Virus record (IMG/VR): IMGVR_UViG_3300034027_000008
Span: 1-48,491 of that record
Source: a virus
DNA length: 48,491 bases
Strand: one strand, 5' to 3'
Shown piece after piece: positions 6,490 to 16,627 of this stretch (the stretch's first letter is position 1; every line of letters starts with the position of its first letter). The notes beneath the pieces were generated by a model that was not told the DNA's origin, made no database searches, and worked only from the letters and a program-made list of their open reading frames with translations. The position numbers and the translations under genes are program-made.

Positions 6490-9400
6490 CTTCCCAGCTC
6501 ACCCCTAACCTTCTTCCACAAATCCATTTGCAACTTAATTAGTGGCTCCTCAAGACTTTTTGCTTGGTCTTCGGTACTGCCAACAGGGAGGTGGATGTTA
6601 AAGGTGTTCTTCTGATCGACACTGGGTTTAGCCTTGGTGAGAATTGCTTCTAAGTTTTTTCGCATTGCCGCCACCTCCTGCTGTACCTTTATCGTTGCCG
6701 TTTCCTGCTGCTGCCTTTGGGTAGTGGCAGTTTTTTTTCGGTCAGGAATGACAAATTCACTGAGCTGGCTCAGGTAGTCTTTGCGGATGGCTTCATAGTC
6801 TACGGGCTTGGGTGCTTTGAGTTCAGGGACAGGAGCGAAGGCTCGGCGTTGGTCATACCCTCCAGTTAGGACGGCGTTGGTTGTGGTGCGTCCCAGGCTT
6901 TGGATTGAGCTAAAGTCGGTGCCGAGTTGGTTGAGGATGTCTCCTCGTAGGTATCGGTTTAAAGATCGCTGTCGTCCGGTGGAAGAGGCTTGAGCCAGTT
7001 CTCCAATTCGTTGCTGGCGCTCTCCAACGAATTGTTGTTGTTGCTGGAGTATCTCAAGTTGTCCCATCTGCTTCTCGAACTTTCCGCGCTCATCTACGGC
7101 AATTCCTGCGGACTTGATGGCTGCTCCCGCTTCTAGGTAACCTTTCAGGGCTTCTATCCTTGTGGAAATTTGCTCGGTGGATTTACCCTCCTCAATGGCT
7201 AGTCCTACCCGTTCCTTGGCTTCGGCAGTACGGGCTTTGTTCTCCGCTTCCATCATTCGGATACGGGATTTCTCTTGCTCCAGTACCGCCTCTTTCTGCT
7301 TGAGTTGCATCTCCAGTACTCGCCGTTCCATCACATGTTGCTGGTCTAGGGAGTTGAGCTTAATGGCGGCGATGGCAGCGGCAATGTCTTTTTGCTTGCG
7401 CTCGGAGGTGACGGTTTGGGAGAGGAGGGATAGGGAGGAGGCGTAGGCTTCAACGCGGGACTTGTTGAACTCTTGCCGCTTCTGGAGGATTTCTGTTTCT
7501 TTATTGAGTTGAGCAATCATCGAGGATTGCTTGGCAAGCATCACATCCATCACTCCACCATCTTTGGCTTGCTGCTGGCGAATGTTTAGTTCTTCGTCGG
7601 CATTGGCGACAAGTTCAGCTTGGGAGTCGATTTGAGTTTGCAGGTTTCGAGTTTGCCCTTCTAGTAGCTGACTTTGCTGGCTCAGGTTGGATAAAGCAAG
7701 GTTGTGCTGGTCGATTTGCTCTTGAGTGAGTTTTTGATTGGCTTGCAGTTTGCGGAAGTTGATGTTTTCGTCTTGGATGGCGCGATCGTTGGCGAGTTTT
7801 GCCCCAGCGAGATCGATTTTCTGACGGTCTAGGGATAGGGCTTTTTGCTCCTGTTGGCGTTTGACGTTGTCTCGCTCGAATTTTTGGGATTGTTCTAGGG
7901 CGGCGAGTCGGGCTTTGGCACTGGTAAGTTGGAGTTGACCGGATAGGCGTTCGTCGTTAACGAGTTTTCCAACGAGTTCCAGTTGCTGTTGGGTGCCGGA
8001 GGTGGCGGTTTGGATTAGGCTATTGCGGGATTCAGCGAGTTCTTGTTGCTGGGAAAGACGCGCAGTGATTAAGTCAATAGCGTTGGTTTGGGCTTTGTAG
8101 GCTTGGGTCGTGGCTTCTACTTGGTTGGCAATGCGTTGCTGCTGGACTTCTAGACCACGTAGAGTTTCAGCCGTTTGCATTTGGCTTGTCTTAGCAATCT
8201 GCTCCCGCTCTAACGCTCTTAATTCCCGTACCTGGTCTTTATAAATATCTGAAGTTTCCCCAGCATTCTGCCGCACAGATTCCACCCTGGCACGGGTCAG
8301 CTTTATCCGCTCCCCTGTAATGGCGATTTCTTCTTGTAAGGTGGCTTGGCTTGCTTCAAATTGAGTTTTCTGTAGGAGGGTTTCGGCAAGCTTGATTTCC
8401 CCGATCGCGTCCTCATGAACTTTCACCCGACGATCTAGGGCGTAGTCTTCTCGTGCCCGTTGTTCCTGGAACCGCTTGACTTCAATTTCCCGCTCTAGGC
8501 TATTAACTTCGAGGAGTTGGTCTTTGTAGCTATCGGAGGCTGTACCTGCACGTCGTCCAATATCTTCTAATCGGGCGCGGGCTAGTTTCGTCCGGGCTGT
8601 GGAGATGGCAATTTCTTGGCGTAGTGTCTCTTGGTTCGCTTGCCCTTGGGTTTTAGTGAGGGTTTGTTCAGCGGCTTGGATTTGCGCGATCGCGTCCTGG
8701 CGAACTTTCACCCGTCGCTCCAAGGCATAATCCTCCCGTGCCTTTTGCTCTTGGAATCGCTTGACTTCGATTTCTCGCTCTAGGTTATTGACTTCCAGTA
8801 GCTGGTCTTTATACGTGTCAGAGCCTGTGCCAGCTCGTCGTCCAATATCAGCTAGGCGAGCACGGGCGAGTTTTACCCGTTCGTTGGAAATAGCAATTTC
8901 TTGCCGTAAGGTTTCCTGCTGGGCTTGTCCTTGAGTTCGGGTTAAGGTTTGCTCGGCAGCTTGGATTTGCGCGATCGCATCTTGACGAACTTTCACACGC
9001 CGTTCTACCGCATAGTCTTCTTGAGCGCGTTGCTCCTGGAAGGTCTTGGTGGCAATTTCCCGCTCTAAGGTTTGGACTTCCCGCAGCTTATCTTTATACA
9101 CATCAGAGCCAACCCCAGAAGCTTTGCCAATGGATTGGAGGCGTTGGCTTTCTAACTTAAGTCGTTCCCCTGCAATAGCGATTTCTTGGCGTAGGGTTTC
9201 CTGCTGGGCTTGTCCTTGGGTTTTGAGGAGGGTTTGTTCGGCGGTTTGAATTTTCGCGATCGCGTCTTCATGGGTTTTGACCCGACGGTCTAAGGAGTAG
9301 TCCTCCCGCGCTTTCTGGGCTTGGAAGCGCTTCGATTGACCATCCCGCTCTACTTGCTCCAGTTGTTGCTGCAAGTCTTTGTAGGCGTCACTGGTTGTAT

Positions 9401-12400
9401 CTTTCATCCGTGCCATGCGCTTACGGATGTTGGCGGCTTGTTCTCTGCCAATGACCTGCTCTTGCTCTAGGCTTTGGATTTGGGCTTGACCTGCGGTGAG
9501 GCGTTGGGTGTCTTCTAGTGTTTTGATGCGCGCGATCGCTTGTTCTCTGAGCTTTACGCGGCGTTCGGTGTAGTAGTTATCTGTGGCAAGCTGCTTGTCG
9601 TAACTATCTTTTTCAATTTGGCGTTCTGCTGCACGTCTATCTTGAACGGCTTTGACGTATTGAGGAGACTTTTCACCATAGGCGTTGAGCATTATTTCCT
9701 CAGTTTTTTTAGCATTCTCTAAACGTTCTTTGTCAATTTCTATTTGTTTAGCTAATCGCTTGGACTGGGCTTGTCCGCCTAGCAGTTCTCCTTTGGATTC
9801 AGCCGTGTTAATATCTTCAATTCCTTGCTGAATTTGGGTAGTACGACGGTCAACCATTTCTTGGTTGAGTTCCGTCTCCGTTTGGATTAAAGATTGTTCT
9901 TGTTCTGCTGTAAGTATTTTGCCTTTGAATTTAAAATCAGGAGTGTCAACTTCAATCTCCTGATTTTTCAGGTCATCCATCAAAGTTTGGGCTAGTTCTC
10001 GACTAATTGCGCCTGACTTGAAAGATGCCGCTATTTTTTGTTGCAAAATATCAGCGTCTTGACGCCGTTTTGTTAAGTCTTCAAAATTACTAATATCTTT
10101 TGCTTCTTTGATATTGTCTTGAAAGTTTTTCACCGCTTGAACTAGTTGATTGTTCATGCGGCGCTGCGCCAGTCCTGTGTTGTTCATCCCTTTTTCTAGG
10201 GAATCAAACACGCCGTCATAGGCATCTTTCAACGGACCCGAAACACCATCTGTTAACTCTTTCTGCTGCTTTTTAAGATTTTCAATGGTTTTCTCGCTAC
10301 TTAGCGCTGCGTTATTTTCATCCACGGCTAGTGCGATGTCTTGCAAAGACTGGAAGTATTTGTCTTCTTTTTTTAGGTATTCATCTAAAGCAGAACTTTG
10401 TTTTTTCAGAAAGTCTACTTGACTTTGTAGTTGCTCTTTCCTTGCCTTGCTAATCTTGGGGTCATTGATTTGAGCTGTTAGTTGCTCAACCCGTTTGTCG
10501 TTAATTTTTGTTTGGTCTTCAGCAGCTTTACGATTAGCATCTAAAACTTTCTTGAAAGGGTCTGCGGCTAATGCTGATTGACCTGTTTTTATGGCTTCAG
10601 CCTTAGCCTCGTCCAGGAGTTTTTGTGCTTTAACTCCAAGCAACCTGCCCTGACTCGCATCGCGTACCATTTGCAAGGTTTTATCTTGCTCTCTTCCTGT
10701 TGCTTCGTCAGCAGCTTCATTTTCTAAGCTTAATTGTGCTTGACGAGCTTCTTCTACCTTGTCTTTAAGTCCTTTAAAAAACTCGTCAATCTGTTTCTTG
10801 CTGCCACCTCCCGTTAGCAGCTTGTCGCCAAGATTGGCACTTAGATTTAGTAGTGGATATAGTTTTGTATTCAAGAACCCACTGTATTCTTCAGTTTCGT
10901 GACGAACTAAACCAAGCCAATCTAATGTTTTGCGTAGCCATCCTTCATCAGCTGGTTTTGGGTCTTCTAGGTCTTCCTTAACTCCTTTGACCGTAGCTTT
11001 AAAGTTGATAAACTCTACCTCGGCATCTTTTACCTTTTTTGCCATCTCTGTATATTCAGAGCCAATTAAACCAAAAGTCTCTGCCAAATCTTTAAAAATA
11101 TTAAAAGCTAGGTAAAGTCCAGCTATAGCTAAAGTGATGGGACCAAGCGTCGTAGCAAAAGCTGTAACCGCACCTCTAGCAAGACCCATCCCTCCAGCAA
11201 AAAGCTTAGTTGCACCATTTAATAGCCCCATGCCAGTCACACCAGTTTTCATGACGGCATTGTTATAGAGCATGGCAACGTTATTTAGGTTGATTTGCCC
11301 TGTTAGGAATGCGTTGATTTTTCCTAACAGTCCCCGTGCTTGGGTATTGGCAACCGTGGCTCCTGTATTGACTTCTGTTTCTACAGTATTAACAGCTTCT
11401 GCCGTAGTCGCAGTTGCCGTGGTAGCAGCATTAGCAGTTTTTGCACCTGTATTGGCTTCGACGTTGACGGTATTAGTCTGGACAACTCCATCAACAACTT
11501 CTAGCGTTTGAACGGTAGTATCATCGGCTAAGGAAGTTGCTTTGTTAGCCACCTTTGCACCTGTGTTGGCCTCAACTTTGGCAGTATTACCTACTACTGC
11601 ACCTGTAGTGGCATCAAGGGTTTCGACAACTTTGTCGTTAGCGAGATTAACTACTTCGTTTTCAACCTTAGCTTCTGTATTTTTAGCTGTTGCAAAGGCT
11701 GCCGCTATTTCTGCTTCTGCTTGCGTTTTAATTCTTACCGTATTAGCAGCTACTGCCGTTTCCTCAGCTTTAGTGGCGGCTACATTAAGTTCTATGGCTT
11801 TAGTTGCAGCTTCAGACGCAGCCGTTTGCGCGATCGCGGCTTCTTTTTGTAGAACTGTAGCTTTGGCATTGAGCAAAGCATTAGCTCCACCAGCTTCATC
11901 AGCAACGGCTTTAGCTTTAGTGGCAATCGCTGCTTTTTCAGTAGCGACAGCTTCAAGTTCAAGTGCAGTTGTAGTGGCAAGGGTTGCTTTTTTTTGAGCC
12001 TCAACAGCAGCATCCCCTAAAGCCACAGCTTCTTTTGTGGCGACGGATACCGCTTGGTTAAGGCGAATGCTGGCATTTTTCTGAGCAAGATCGGCATTGT
12101 GTGCGGCAGTTTCAGCAGCCTGCCTTGCTTTTGTAGCTTCTACCGATTTAGCATCAGCTACTGTTTTCGCTTGTACAGCATCGGCTGATGCTCGGTCGGC
12201 AATAGTGGTTATATTGGTAGCCGCTGCTTCAGCTTTTTGGGCATCGGCATTCAACTTGGCATTAGCACCCCCAGCAGCATCTGCTTCAGCTCTTAAATTG
12301 GTGGCATTAGCGGCGGCAATGTCGGCTTCAGCAGAAAGCGTTACTGCTTCACTTCGCAATATCTCAGCTTGAGCTTGTAATCGTGCTGCTACTTCTTGAG

Positions 12401-14732
12401 CTTTGGTTGCCTGTGTTCTTAGAGTTTCAGCTTGTTTGCCCAGGTTGACGGCTTTGGTTGTTTCTTCTTGGGCAGACAAGATGGTTGTAGCAACAGATGC
12501 GCCTTGCTTCTGGATACCAAATAACCGTAGTAGCGCTCCACCGTAATCTTGGTGCTTAACAATGAGGTCTTTAATAATTCCCGCTTCGTTCAGAAGCTGA
12601 CCTGACCAAAATAACGACATCCCACGCGCCACGAGGTAGGTTTTACCCAGGTTCATTAATATGCCTGTGAATGTCCCTCCCACCTCACTTACTTTTTGCA
12701 TCGCGATCGTACTCATCGCAATGCCAGCAATCATATTTTTCTGCCACTCTGGCATCTGCTGGAAGTTTTCCAAGATTTGGTTGAGGAATTTAATGCCAGG
12801 TTCTAGTAAGGGGAGGACGCGTTGCCCCAGGTCAGCCATTACGTCCTTGAAGCCGTTCATCAGCGCGGTTCCCTGCTGCATGAGGGTTTCTCGGCGCTTG
12901 TCGAACATTTTGTCGAGAGTTTCGCCCCCAGAATTGCCAACGCTTTCAATAATTTTGTTGGCGTCCTTCATGTTGGACACTAAGCCCTGGAACGCTTGGA
13001 ACGAGTAGTCGTTGGCGAAAATCTTCCGCATTTTCTCTACGGAGCCACCCGTCTTGGTGTAAATCTCTTGCAGTAGGGGTAATAAGCCTTTTTGCTGAAT
13101 AGTGTATTTGTCGAGCCGAATTCCTAAGCGATCGAGTTCGTCTTGAGCCGTTTCACTGACTGCGCTGACATCTTGTAGTAAGTTACTTAACCGGGTTGCT
13201 GCTTCTCCGGGTGGTCCCACTTTGGTTAGTGCGGCAAACATCCCCAAGGTTTGTGCCATTGGGATATTGGCACTGGCACTAGAGCTACTCAATTCACCGA
13301 TCGCGCCCGTTAAATTTCCTAAATCTAATTGTCCCGCCTCAGTCGTGGCAAAGAACTGCCCCATAACTTTATCGGCGTCCCTAAAGTTCATCTTGTAGGG
13401 ACCCATCGCATTGGTTAGGGCGTTGATGGCTTGGGACTGGTCAACTTGTCCGGCGACGGCACCCTTCGCGGTTGCGGTCATTAGGAGGTTGGACTTACTT
13501 AACGTATCTGCACCGGCAGACATGGCAAAGTAACTAGCACTTGCTGCATCTGCTGTTGTGATTGCGTTTTTGAGAGGTCCGCGAGTTAAGCCTTGAAATG
13601 ATTTGAATAAGGTTTGCTGACTTTCAGCGGCAGCTGTGCTCAGGGTTTGTAGGTAACCAATTTTGTCTTGAACTTGGGCAAATGCAGCAACTGTCGTGTT
13701 GACAAACTCTTTAGCTGCTTCAGCATTTCCTAGTAGTCCTTCCCCAAACGCTCCCACCTTCACGGCAAGATTCGCCATTGTGGTGTCAAGACCCATGCTT
13801 TGAAAGGCATCTGTAGCTTCCGATAGTCCTTTCATCCGCAGGTAGCTATCGTACAAGGCACTGGCAAAACCCTTAACCATGCCTGCTGTTTCTTTGAACT
13901 GGAGGAAGCCCAGGAACATCCCTGACAGTTCTTTGGTTAGCCCCTTGGTTGTCGCCTGTAGAACAGTTGCTGTTGTTCTCAAGGTTTTCAGGGTGTCGCC
14001 AAACAGTGATGCCTTGAGTCCTGTTTTTTCAAACATCTCATAGGCGCTTTTTGCCTGCTCAATTAGTTCGGGAAGAGATTCCTCGCTAAACTCCTTCATC
14101 GCCTCGACCAAGCGATAAATATCCCCCGCAACATCGGCAACCTTGACGCCACCCGCCAATCCCCCAAGAGATTTGCTGACGCCCAGCATAATCCCCGCAA
14201 CCGATTTACCTGCCTCTCCCAACCCCGACATCTTATCGGCTAGTTCTGCGGTAAATTCAGATGCGGCTTTCAGGGAACCAATTAACGGCTTACTGACAGC
14301 ATTGAGAACAGCAAACCCCTTGCCAACTGCTGACTGGGCATCGTCCACTTCATGCCACAGGTCACCCATTGGACCAAGGACAGTGTTTACAAAGCCAACC
14401 TGCTTCCCTACCCCTAAGGCAGATGCAGCGAAACGAACGAACCCCTTACTCGTTACATCAGTAACTTTGGCACTGGTACTAAACCCATCCCCGATCGCGC
14501 TTGCACTATCCCCCAAATTGTCAAACGCCTTCTGCCCTTTACCGACGGTTCCGGTAAGACCTTTAAACGTCTTCTCAAATAACCCTGACTCATCTTTTAA
14601 ACCTGCAAGGTTATCTTTCCCTTGGCTAACTGAATCAGCTAAATTTCCAAAGCCATCCGAGGCAGACTTGAGGATTTTTTGTAAACCATCGTCTTTGCCC
14701 TGAAACGAAAGAATTGCGTTAGCGTCTGCCAT
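6486..14732 (-). CDS. Tail tape measure protein, 2748 residues
   Basis: This protein sets tail length and is threaded inside the tail tube. Residues about 350-560 match the TP901-type tape measure core (FKSFQGLTRGPLKN, ALTNAMGPYKMNF, GPPGEAATRLSNLLQ). Residues about 760-1130 are Ala-rich, with long AT/AE/AK heptad-like stretches typical of coiled coil. A hydrophobic stretch near 1190-1212 (LGPITLAIAGLYLAF) is probably membrane-inserting. Residues about 1640-2230 contain about five or six tandem repeats of some 95 residues, with GQAQQETLRQEIAI and REDYALERRVKVRQDAIAQI as their most conserved pieces. The C-terminus is Gln-rich coiled coil. It is the last gene of the minus-strand morphogenesis operon. 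At roughly 0.15 nm per residue it predicts a tail near 400 nm. No Shine-Dalgarno sequence is obvious before the ATG. Confidence 0.95.
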   Translation of the reverse strand: MADANAILSFQGKDDGLQKILKSASDGFGNLADSVSQGKDNLAGLKDESGLFEKTFKGLTGTVGKGQKAFDNLGDSASAIGDGFSTSAKVTDVTSKGFVRFAASALGVGKQVGFVNTVLGPMGDLWHEVDDAQSAVGKGFAVLNAVSKPLIGSLKAASEFTAELADKMSGLGEAGKSVAGIMLGVSKSLGGLAGGVKVADVAGDIYRLVEAMKEFSEESLPELIEQAKSAYEMFEKTGLKASLFGDTLKTLRTTATVLQATTKGLTKELSGMFLGFLQFKETAGMVKGFASALYDSYLRMKGLSEATDAFQSMGLDTTMANLAVKVGAFGEGLLGNAEAAKEFVNTTVAAFAQVQDKIGYLQTLSTAAAESQQTLFKSFQGLTRGPLKNAITTADAASASYFAMSAGADTLSKSNLLMTATAKGAVAGQVDQSQAINALTNAMGPYKMNFRDADKVMGQFFATTEAGQLDLGNLTGAIGELSSSSASANIPMAQTLGMFAALTKVGPPGEAATRLSNLLQDVSAVSETAQDELDRLGIRLDKYTIQQKGLLPLLQEIYTKTGGSVEKMRKIFANDYSFQAFQGLVSNMKDANKIIESVGNSGGETLDKMFDKRRETLMQQGTALMNGFKDVMADLGQRVLPLLEPGIKFLNQILENFQQMPEWQKNMIAGIAMSTIAMQKVSEVGGTFTGILMNLGKTYLVARGMSLFWSGQLLNEAGIIKDLIVKHQDYGGALLRLFGIQKQGASVATTILSAQEETTKAVNLGKQAETLRTQATKAQEVAARLQAQAEILRSEAVTLSAEADIAAANATNLRAEADAAGGANAKLNADAQKAEAAATNITTIADRASADAVQAKTVADAKSVEATKARQAAETAAHNADLAQKNASIRLNQAVSVATKEAVALGDAAVEAQKKATLATTTALELEAVATEKAAIATKAKAVADEAGGANALLNAKATVLQKEAAIAQTAASEAATKAIELNVAATKAEETAVAANTVRIKTQAEAEIAAAFATAKNTEAKVENEVVNLANDKVVETLDATTGAVVGNTAKVEANTGAKVANKATSLADDTTVQTLEVVDGVVQTNTVNVEANTGAKTANAATTATATTAEAVNTVETEVNTGATVANTQARGLLGKINAFLTGQINLNNVAMLYNNAVMKTGVTGMGLLNGATKLFAGGMGLARGAVTAFATTLGPITLAIAGLYLAFNIFKDLAETFGLIGSEYTEMAKKVKDAEVEFINFKATVKGVKEDLEDPKPADEGWLRKTLDWLGLVRHETEEYSGFLNTKLYPLLNLSANLGDKLLTGGGSKKQIDEFFKGLKDKVEEARQAQLSLENEAADEATGREQDKTLQMVRDASQGRLLGVKAQKLLDEAKAEAIKTGQSALAADPFKKVLDANRKAAEDQTKINDKRVEQLTAQINDPKISKARKEQLQSQVDFLKKQSSALDEYLKKEDKYFQSLQDIALAVDENNAALSSEKTIENLKKQQKELTDGVSGPLKDAYDGVFDSLEKGMNNTGLAQRRMNNQLVQAVKNFQDNIKEAKDISNFEDLTKRRQDADILQQKIAASFKSGAISRELAQTLMDDLKNQEIEVDTPDFKFKGKILTAEQEQSLIQTETELNQEMVDRRTTQIQQGIEDINTAESKGELLGGQAQSKRLAKQIEIDKERLENAKKTEEIMLNAYGEKSPQYVKAVQDRRAAERQIEKDSYDKQLATDNYYTERRVKLREQAIARIKTLEDTQRLTAGQAQIQSLEQEQVIGREQAANIRKRMARMKDTTSDAYKDLQQQLEQVERDGQSKRFQAQKAREDYSLDRRVKTHEDAIAKIQTAEQTLLKTQGQAQQETLRQEIAIAGERLKLESQRLQSIGKASGVGSDVYKDKLREVQTLEREIATKTFQEQRAQEDYAVERRVKVRQDAIAQIQAAEQTLTRTQGQAQQETLRQEIAISNERVKLARARLADIGRRAGTGSDTYKDQLLEVNNLEREIEVKRFQEQKAREDYALERRVKVRQDAIAQIQAAEQTLTKTQGQANQETLRQEIAISTARTKLARARLEDIGRRAGTASDSYKDQLLEVNSLEREIEVKRFQEQRAREDYALDRRVKVHEDAIGEIKLAETLLQKTQFEASQATLQEEIAITGERIKLTRARVESVRQNAGETSDIYKDQVRELRALEREQIAKTSQMQTAETLRGLEVQQQRIANQVEATTQAYKAQTNAIDLITARLSQQQELAESRNSLIQTATSGTQQQLELVGKLVNDERLSGQLQLTSAKARLAALEQSQKFERDNVKRQQEQKALSLDRQKIDLAGAKLANDRAIQDENINFRKLQANQKLTQEQIDQHNLALSNLSQQSQLLEGQTRNLQTQIDSQAELVANADEELNIRQQQAKDGGVMDVMLAKQSSMIAQLNKETEILQKRQEFNKSRVEAYASSLSLLSQTVTSERKQKDIAAAIAAIKLNSLDQQHVMERRVLEMQLKQKEAVLEQEKSRIRMMEAENKARTAEAKERVGLAIEEGKSTEQISTRIEALKGYLEAGAAIKSAGIAVDERGKFEKQMGQLEILQQQQQFVGERQQRIGELAQASSTGRQRSLNRYLRGDILNQLGTDFSSIQSLGRTTTNAVLTGGYDQRRAFAPVPELKAPKPVDYEAIRKDYLSQLSEFVIPDRKKTATTQRQQQETATIKVQQEVAAMRKNLEAILTKAKPSVDQKNTFNIHLPVGSTEDQAKSLEEPLIKLQMDLWKKVRGELGS
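8115..9540 (-). repeat. Tandem 285-bp (95-codon) repeats within the tape measure gene
   Basis: Equivalent HIP1-containing positions recur at about 8400, 8685, 8970 and 9255, exactly 285 bases apart, and at about 9531 (276 bases on). Each unit encodes a 95-residue coiled-coil block. The repeats are recognisable in DNA and protein but diverged, so they are older than a recent slippage event. Confidence 0.85.
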
Positions 14733-14776
14733 CGGCTTGTGGGGGTAAGATAAGGGAAAGAGAACCCCAAGCCGTT

Positions 14777-15598
14777 ATGCGATCGCGTGATGGCTATTTT
14801 TTGTACTTATTTATGATGACATCTGAACTAGACGTTTCACAGAAAACTTTTAAAGAAAAACTGAATAAAATAATTGACCGCTACCTCAAAGCAGATACAT
14901 CAAGAAAGCAAGCTGGGGCTAAGGGAGCAATTACAAAACTTGTAACTCAACGTGCTAGTGAAGTAGGTGCAGACAACGCCAGGGTTGAATTTTGGGAGAC
15001 ATTGCTAAGCGAACGAAGAGGGAAATATTCATCAATTTGGAAAAACTGGGATTCCCTCTTGTTGCGCTTCCGTCCCGGCACTCTTTATCAAGAAGGCGAT
15101 CGCGTAATGGGTTGGTGGGATGATGGACAAGTGCAAGTCCAAGCTAACGAGTTGCCACTAGTTCGCTCCAACAGTACCTATGTAGTCAGCTTTCACCTCC
15201 AGCCTTCACGTATTAACGTATGGCAGCAAAGGGGGTTTGAAGTAGCTGAACCTTTGCCACTTACATTTGTATATGGATCTTGGGCAGTCAGCAGAGAAGT
15301 AGTGGGGATAACTGTTAGCTTTCCCGTTGCGCGATCGCACTTCTTCGCTCAACACGGCTATGCTCTTCCTTGTCAATTGCAGTGGCATAGAGACTGGTCG
15401 GGGCTGGTTGTTGACCGCAGCATTATTGAGCATGGATTCTGGCAGGCTTGGAAGTGGTGGGGCGAAGAAACAAAGTGGTGGTATTTAGAGCATCGCCCCG
15501 AACTATTTGCCGACATGGATTGGTGGGGAGAATCTAAGCCTGTACGGTACGAGCCAGAAAATGACCCATACGCAGCCGTACTTGGAGGGCAGATGTAA
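14777..15598 (+). CDS. Hypothetical protein, Trp-rich, 273 residues
   Basis: The frame opens at an ATG that is itself part of a HIP1 octamer; ATGs at 14813 and 14816 (MMTSELDVSQKTFKEKL) are equally plausible. The N-terminal third is helical and basic. The C-terminal half has many Trp and aromatic residues (AWKWWGEETKWWYLEH). No family is recognised. It is transcribed divergently from the tape measure across about 45 bases, and against the operon around it, so it is a probable moron. Its TAA stop at 15596-15598 lies inside a 19-bp palindrome. Confidence 0.6.
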   Translation: MRSRDGYFLYLFMMTSELDVSQKTFKEKLNKIIDRYLKADTSRKQAGAKGAITKLVTQRASEVGADNARVEFWETLLSERRGKYSSIWKNWDSLLLRFRPGTLYQEGDRVMGWWDDGQVQVQANELPLVRSNSTYVVSFHLQPSRINVWQQRGFEVAEPLPLTFVYGSWAVSREVVGITVSFPVARSHFFAQHGYALPCQLQWHRDWSGLVVDRSIIEHGFWQAWKWWGEETKWWYLEHRPELFADMDWWGESKPVRYEPENDPYAAVLGGQM

Positions 15599-15612
15599 AC
15601 TTTTAGTTTACA
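15594..15612. repeat. 19-bp palindrome copy 4 (contains a stop codon)
   Basis: A perfect copy whose TGTAA supplies the TAA stop of the gene at 14777-15598. Confidence 0.9.
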
Positions 15613-15662
15613 GATTTAGACTTGCGCCTGTTTTTACGAAAACTCTCTGGAATACGCCGCTT

Positions 15663-16025
15663 CTAGGTAAGTCGCCTCCAAGAGGGACACATACCAGGTT
15701 CTAAGTCCATAAACCCAGTACGCCAAACTAAGAACATGGCATATTCATTGAGTCGTTCTGCTATCTGCTCCAGCTCGTACCGAACAGCTACAAATATCCA
15801 CCAAAGAGGCTGAACATCAGTGCGTACCGCGATCGCGCTGGGAGGTCGAAGGTGAGAGTGTGCCACTATGACCTTGAAGGGAAAGGAATAAGGTAGCGGT
15901 TGATTGCAGTAGTTTGCCCAAAAATATTCCTCCCCCAACTTAATAGGTAAATGAGCTTCGCCGTGCCAAGTGTAGCGAACTTGACCATCTGAATCGATTG
16001 CGGGACGAAGTTCTGCGTATTTCAT
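15663..16025 (-). CDS. Hypothetical protein between tail chaperones and tape measure
   Basis: 120 residues (MKYAELRPAIDSDGQVRYTW at the start), Trp-rich, without a recognised domain. Its ATG shares one base with the TAA of the upstream gene (TAATG). The + gene at 14777-15598 and a 19-bp palindrome separate it from the tape measure. Position suggests a tail-related or accessory role, but nothing in the sequence proves it. Confidence 0.6.
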   Translation of the reverse strand: MKYAELRPAIDSDGQVRYTWHGEAHLPIKLGEEYFWANYCNQPLPYSFPFKVIVAHSHLRPPSAIAVRTDVQPLWWIFVAVRYELEQIAERLNEYAMFLVWRTGFMDLEPGMCPSWRRLT

Positions 16026-16627
16026 TAGATCGCAACTACTCGACTAGTGATTGATAGTAGCGCCATCATCAGGAAGAACTTTACTTGGTCTTCCAGTCGT
16101 TCTGGTTCTTCAATTTCCTTAAAGCACGATGCGATCGCGCGATGCAAAAGCTCTTTAGCTTCGGGGGCGCTCACCATGAAGAAGCTCAGTTTTTCATAAT
16201 CGTCGTATTTAGGATCGAGTGAAAGCTTGAGTTCTGCGATTGAAGTCGTCAGGCGATCGCGTAGAGCAATTAATTTGGCATTCTTAATGCCGTCTACTTC
16301 CTGGGCTAGGGTTTCGGCTCTCTGGGTCGCCCCCATCTTTTTAAGGTAGATAGCAAGGTCGATGAGCTTGTACTTTCCAATTGCAAGTAGATGCTCACTG
16401 GGTAAATCTAAAGCTACAGAACCTTGGTCGTTACTAGTGGCTCTAGCTACAGCAATAATATATTGGTCAAGGATTTCCCCTACGTCTGCCGTAGGAGCCG
16501 TATATTCCAGTTCAAGGTCTAGCCCCATGCTAGGAACGTTGATGGGGATAATAGTGGGTGCAGTTTTCTTGTAAAGCTTCGAGAAATCTTTCTTGTTAGT
16601 TGACGACTTCTGCGGGGCTGCTACCAT
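16025..16627 (-). CDS. Hypothetical tail-module protein, 200 residues
   Basis: The start at 16627 is preferred for its GGAAG site; an upstream ATG at 16657 would add 10 residues. The product is mixed helical with no recognised family. It follows the frameshifted chaperone frame, overlapping it by 32 bases. The ILDQYIIAVARATSNDQ and LTTSIAELKLSLDPKYDDY segments are helical. It may be a third tail-assembly factor, by position only. Confidence 0.6.
   Translation of the reverse strand: MVAAPQKSSTNKKDFSKLYKKTAPTIIPINVPSMGLDLELEYTAPTADVGEILDQYIIAVARATSNDQGSVALDLPSEHLLAIGKYKLIDLAIYLKKMGATQRAETLAQEVDGIKNAKLIALRDRLTTSIAELKLSLDPKYDDYEKLSFFMVSAPEAKELLHRAIASCFKEIEEPERLEDQVKFFLMMALLSITSRVVAI

Noticed and set aside
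14143-14703. Long plus-strand open frames opposite the tape measure (also 11542-11997, 12097-12372, 12661-13008)
   Set aside because: They are antisense shadows created by the Ala-rich, GC-biased codons of the tape measure; compositions such as Ala/Val/Ser runs mirror that gene and no ribosome sites are present.
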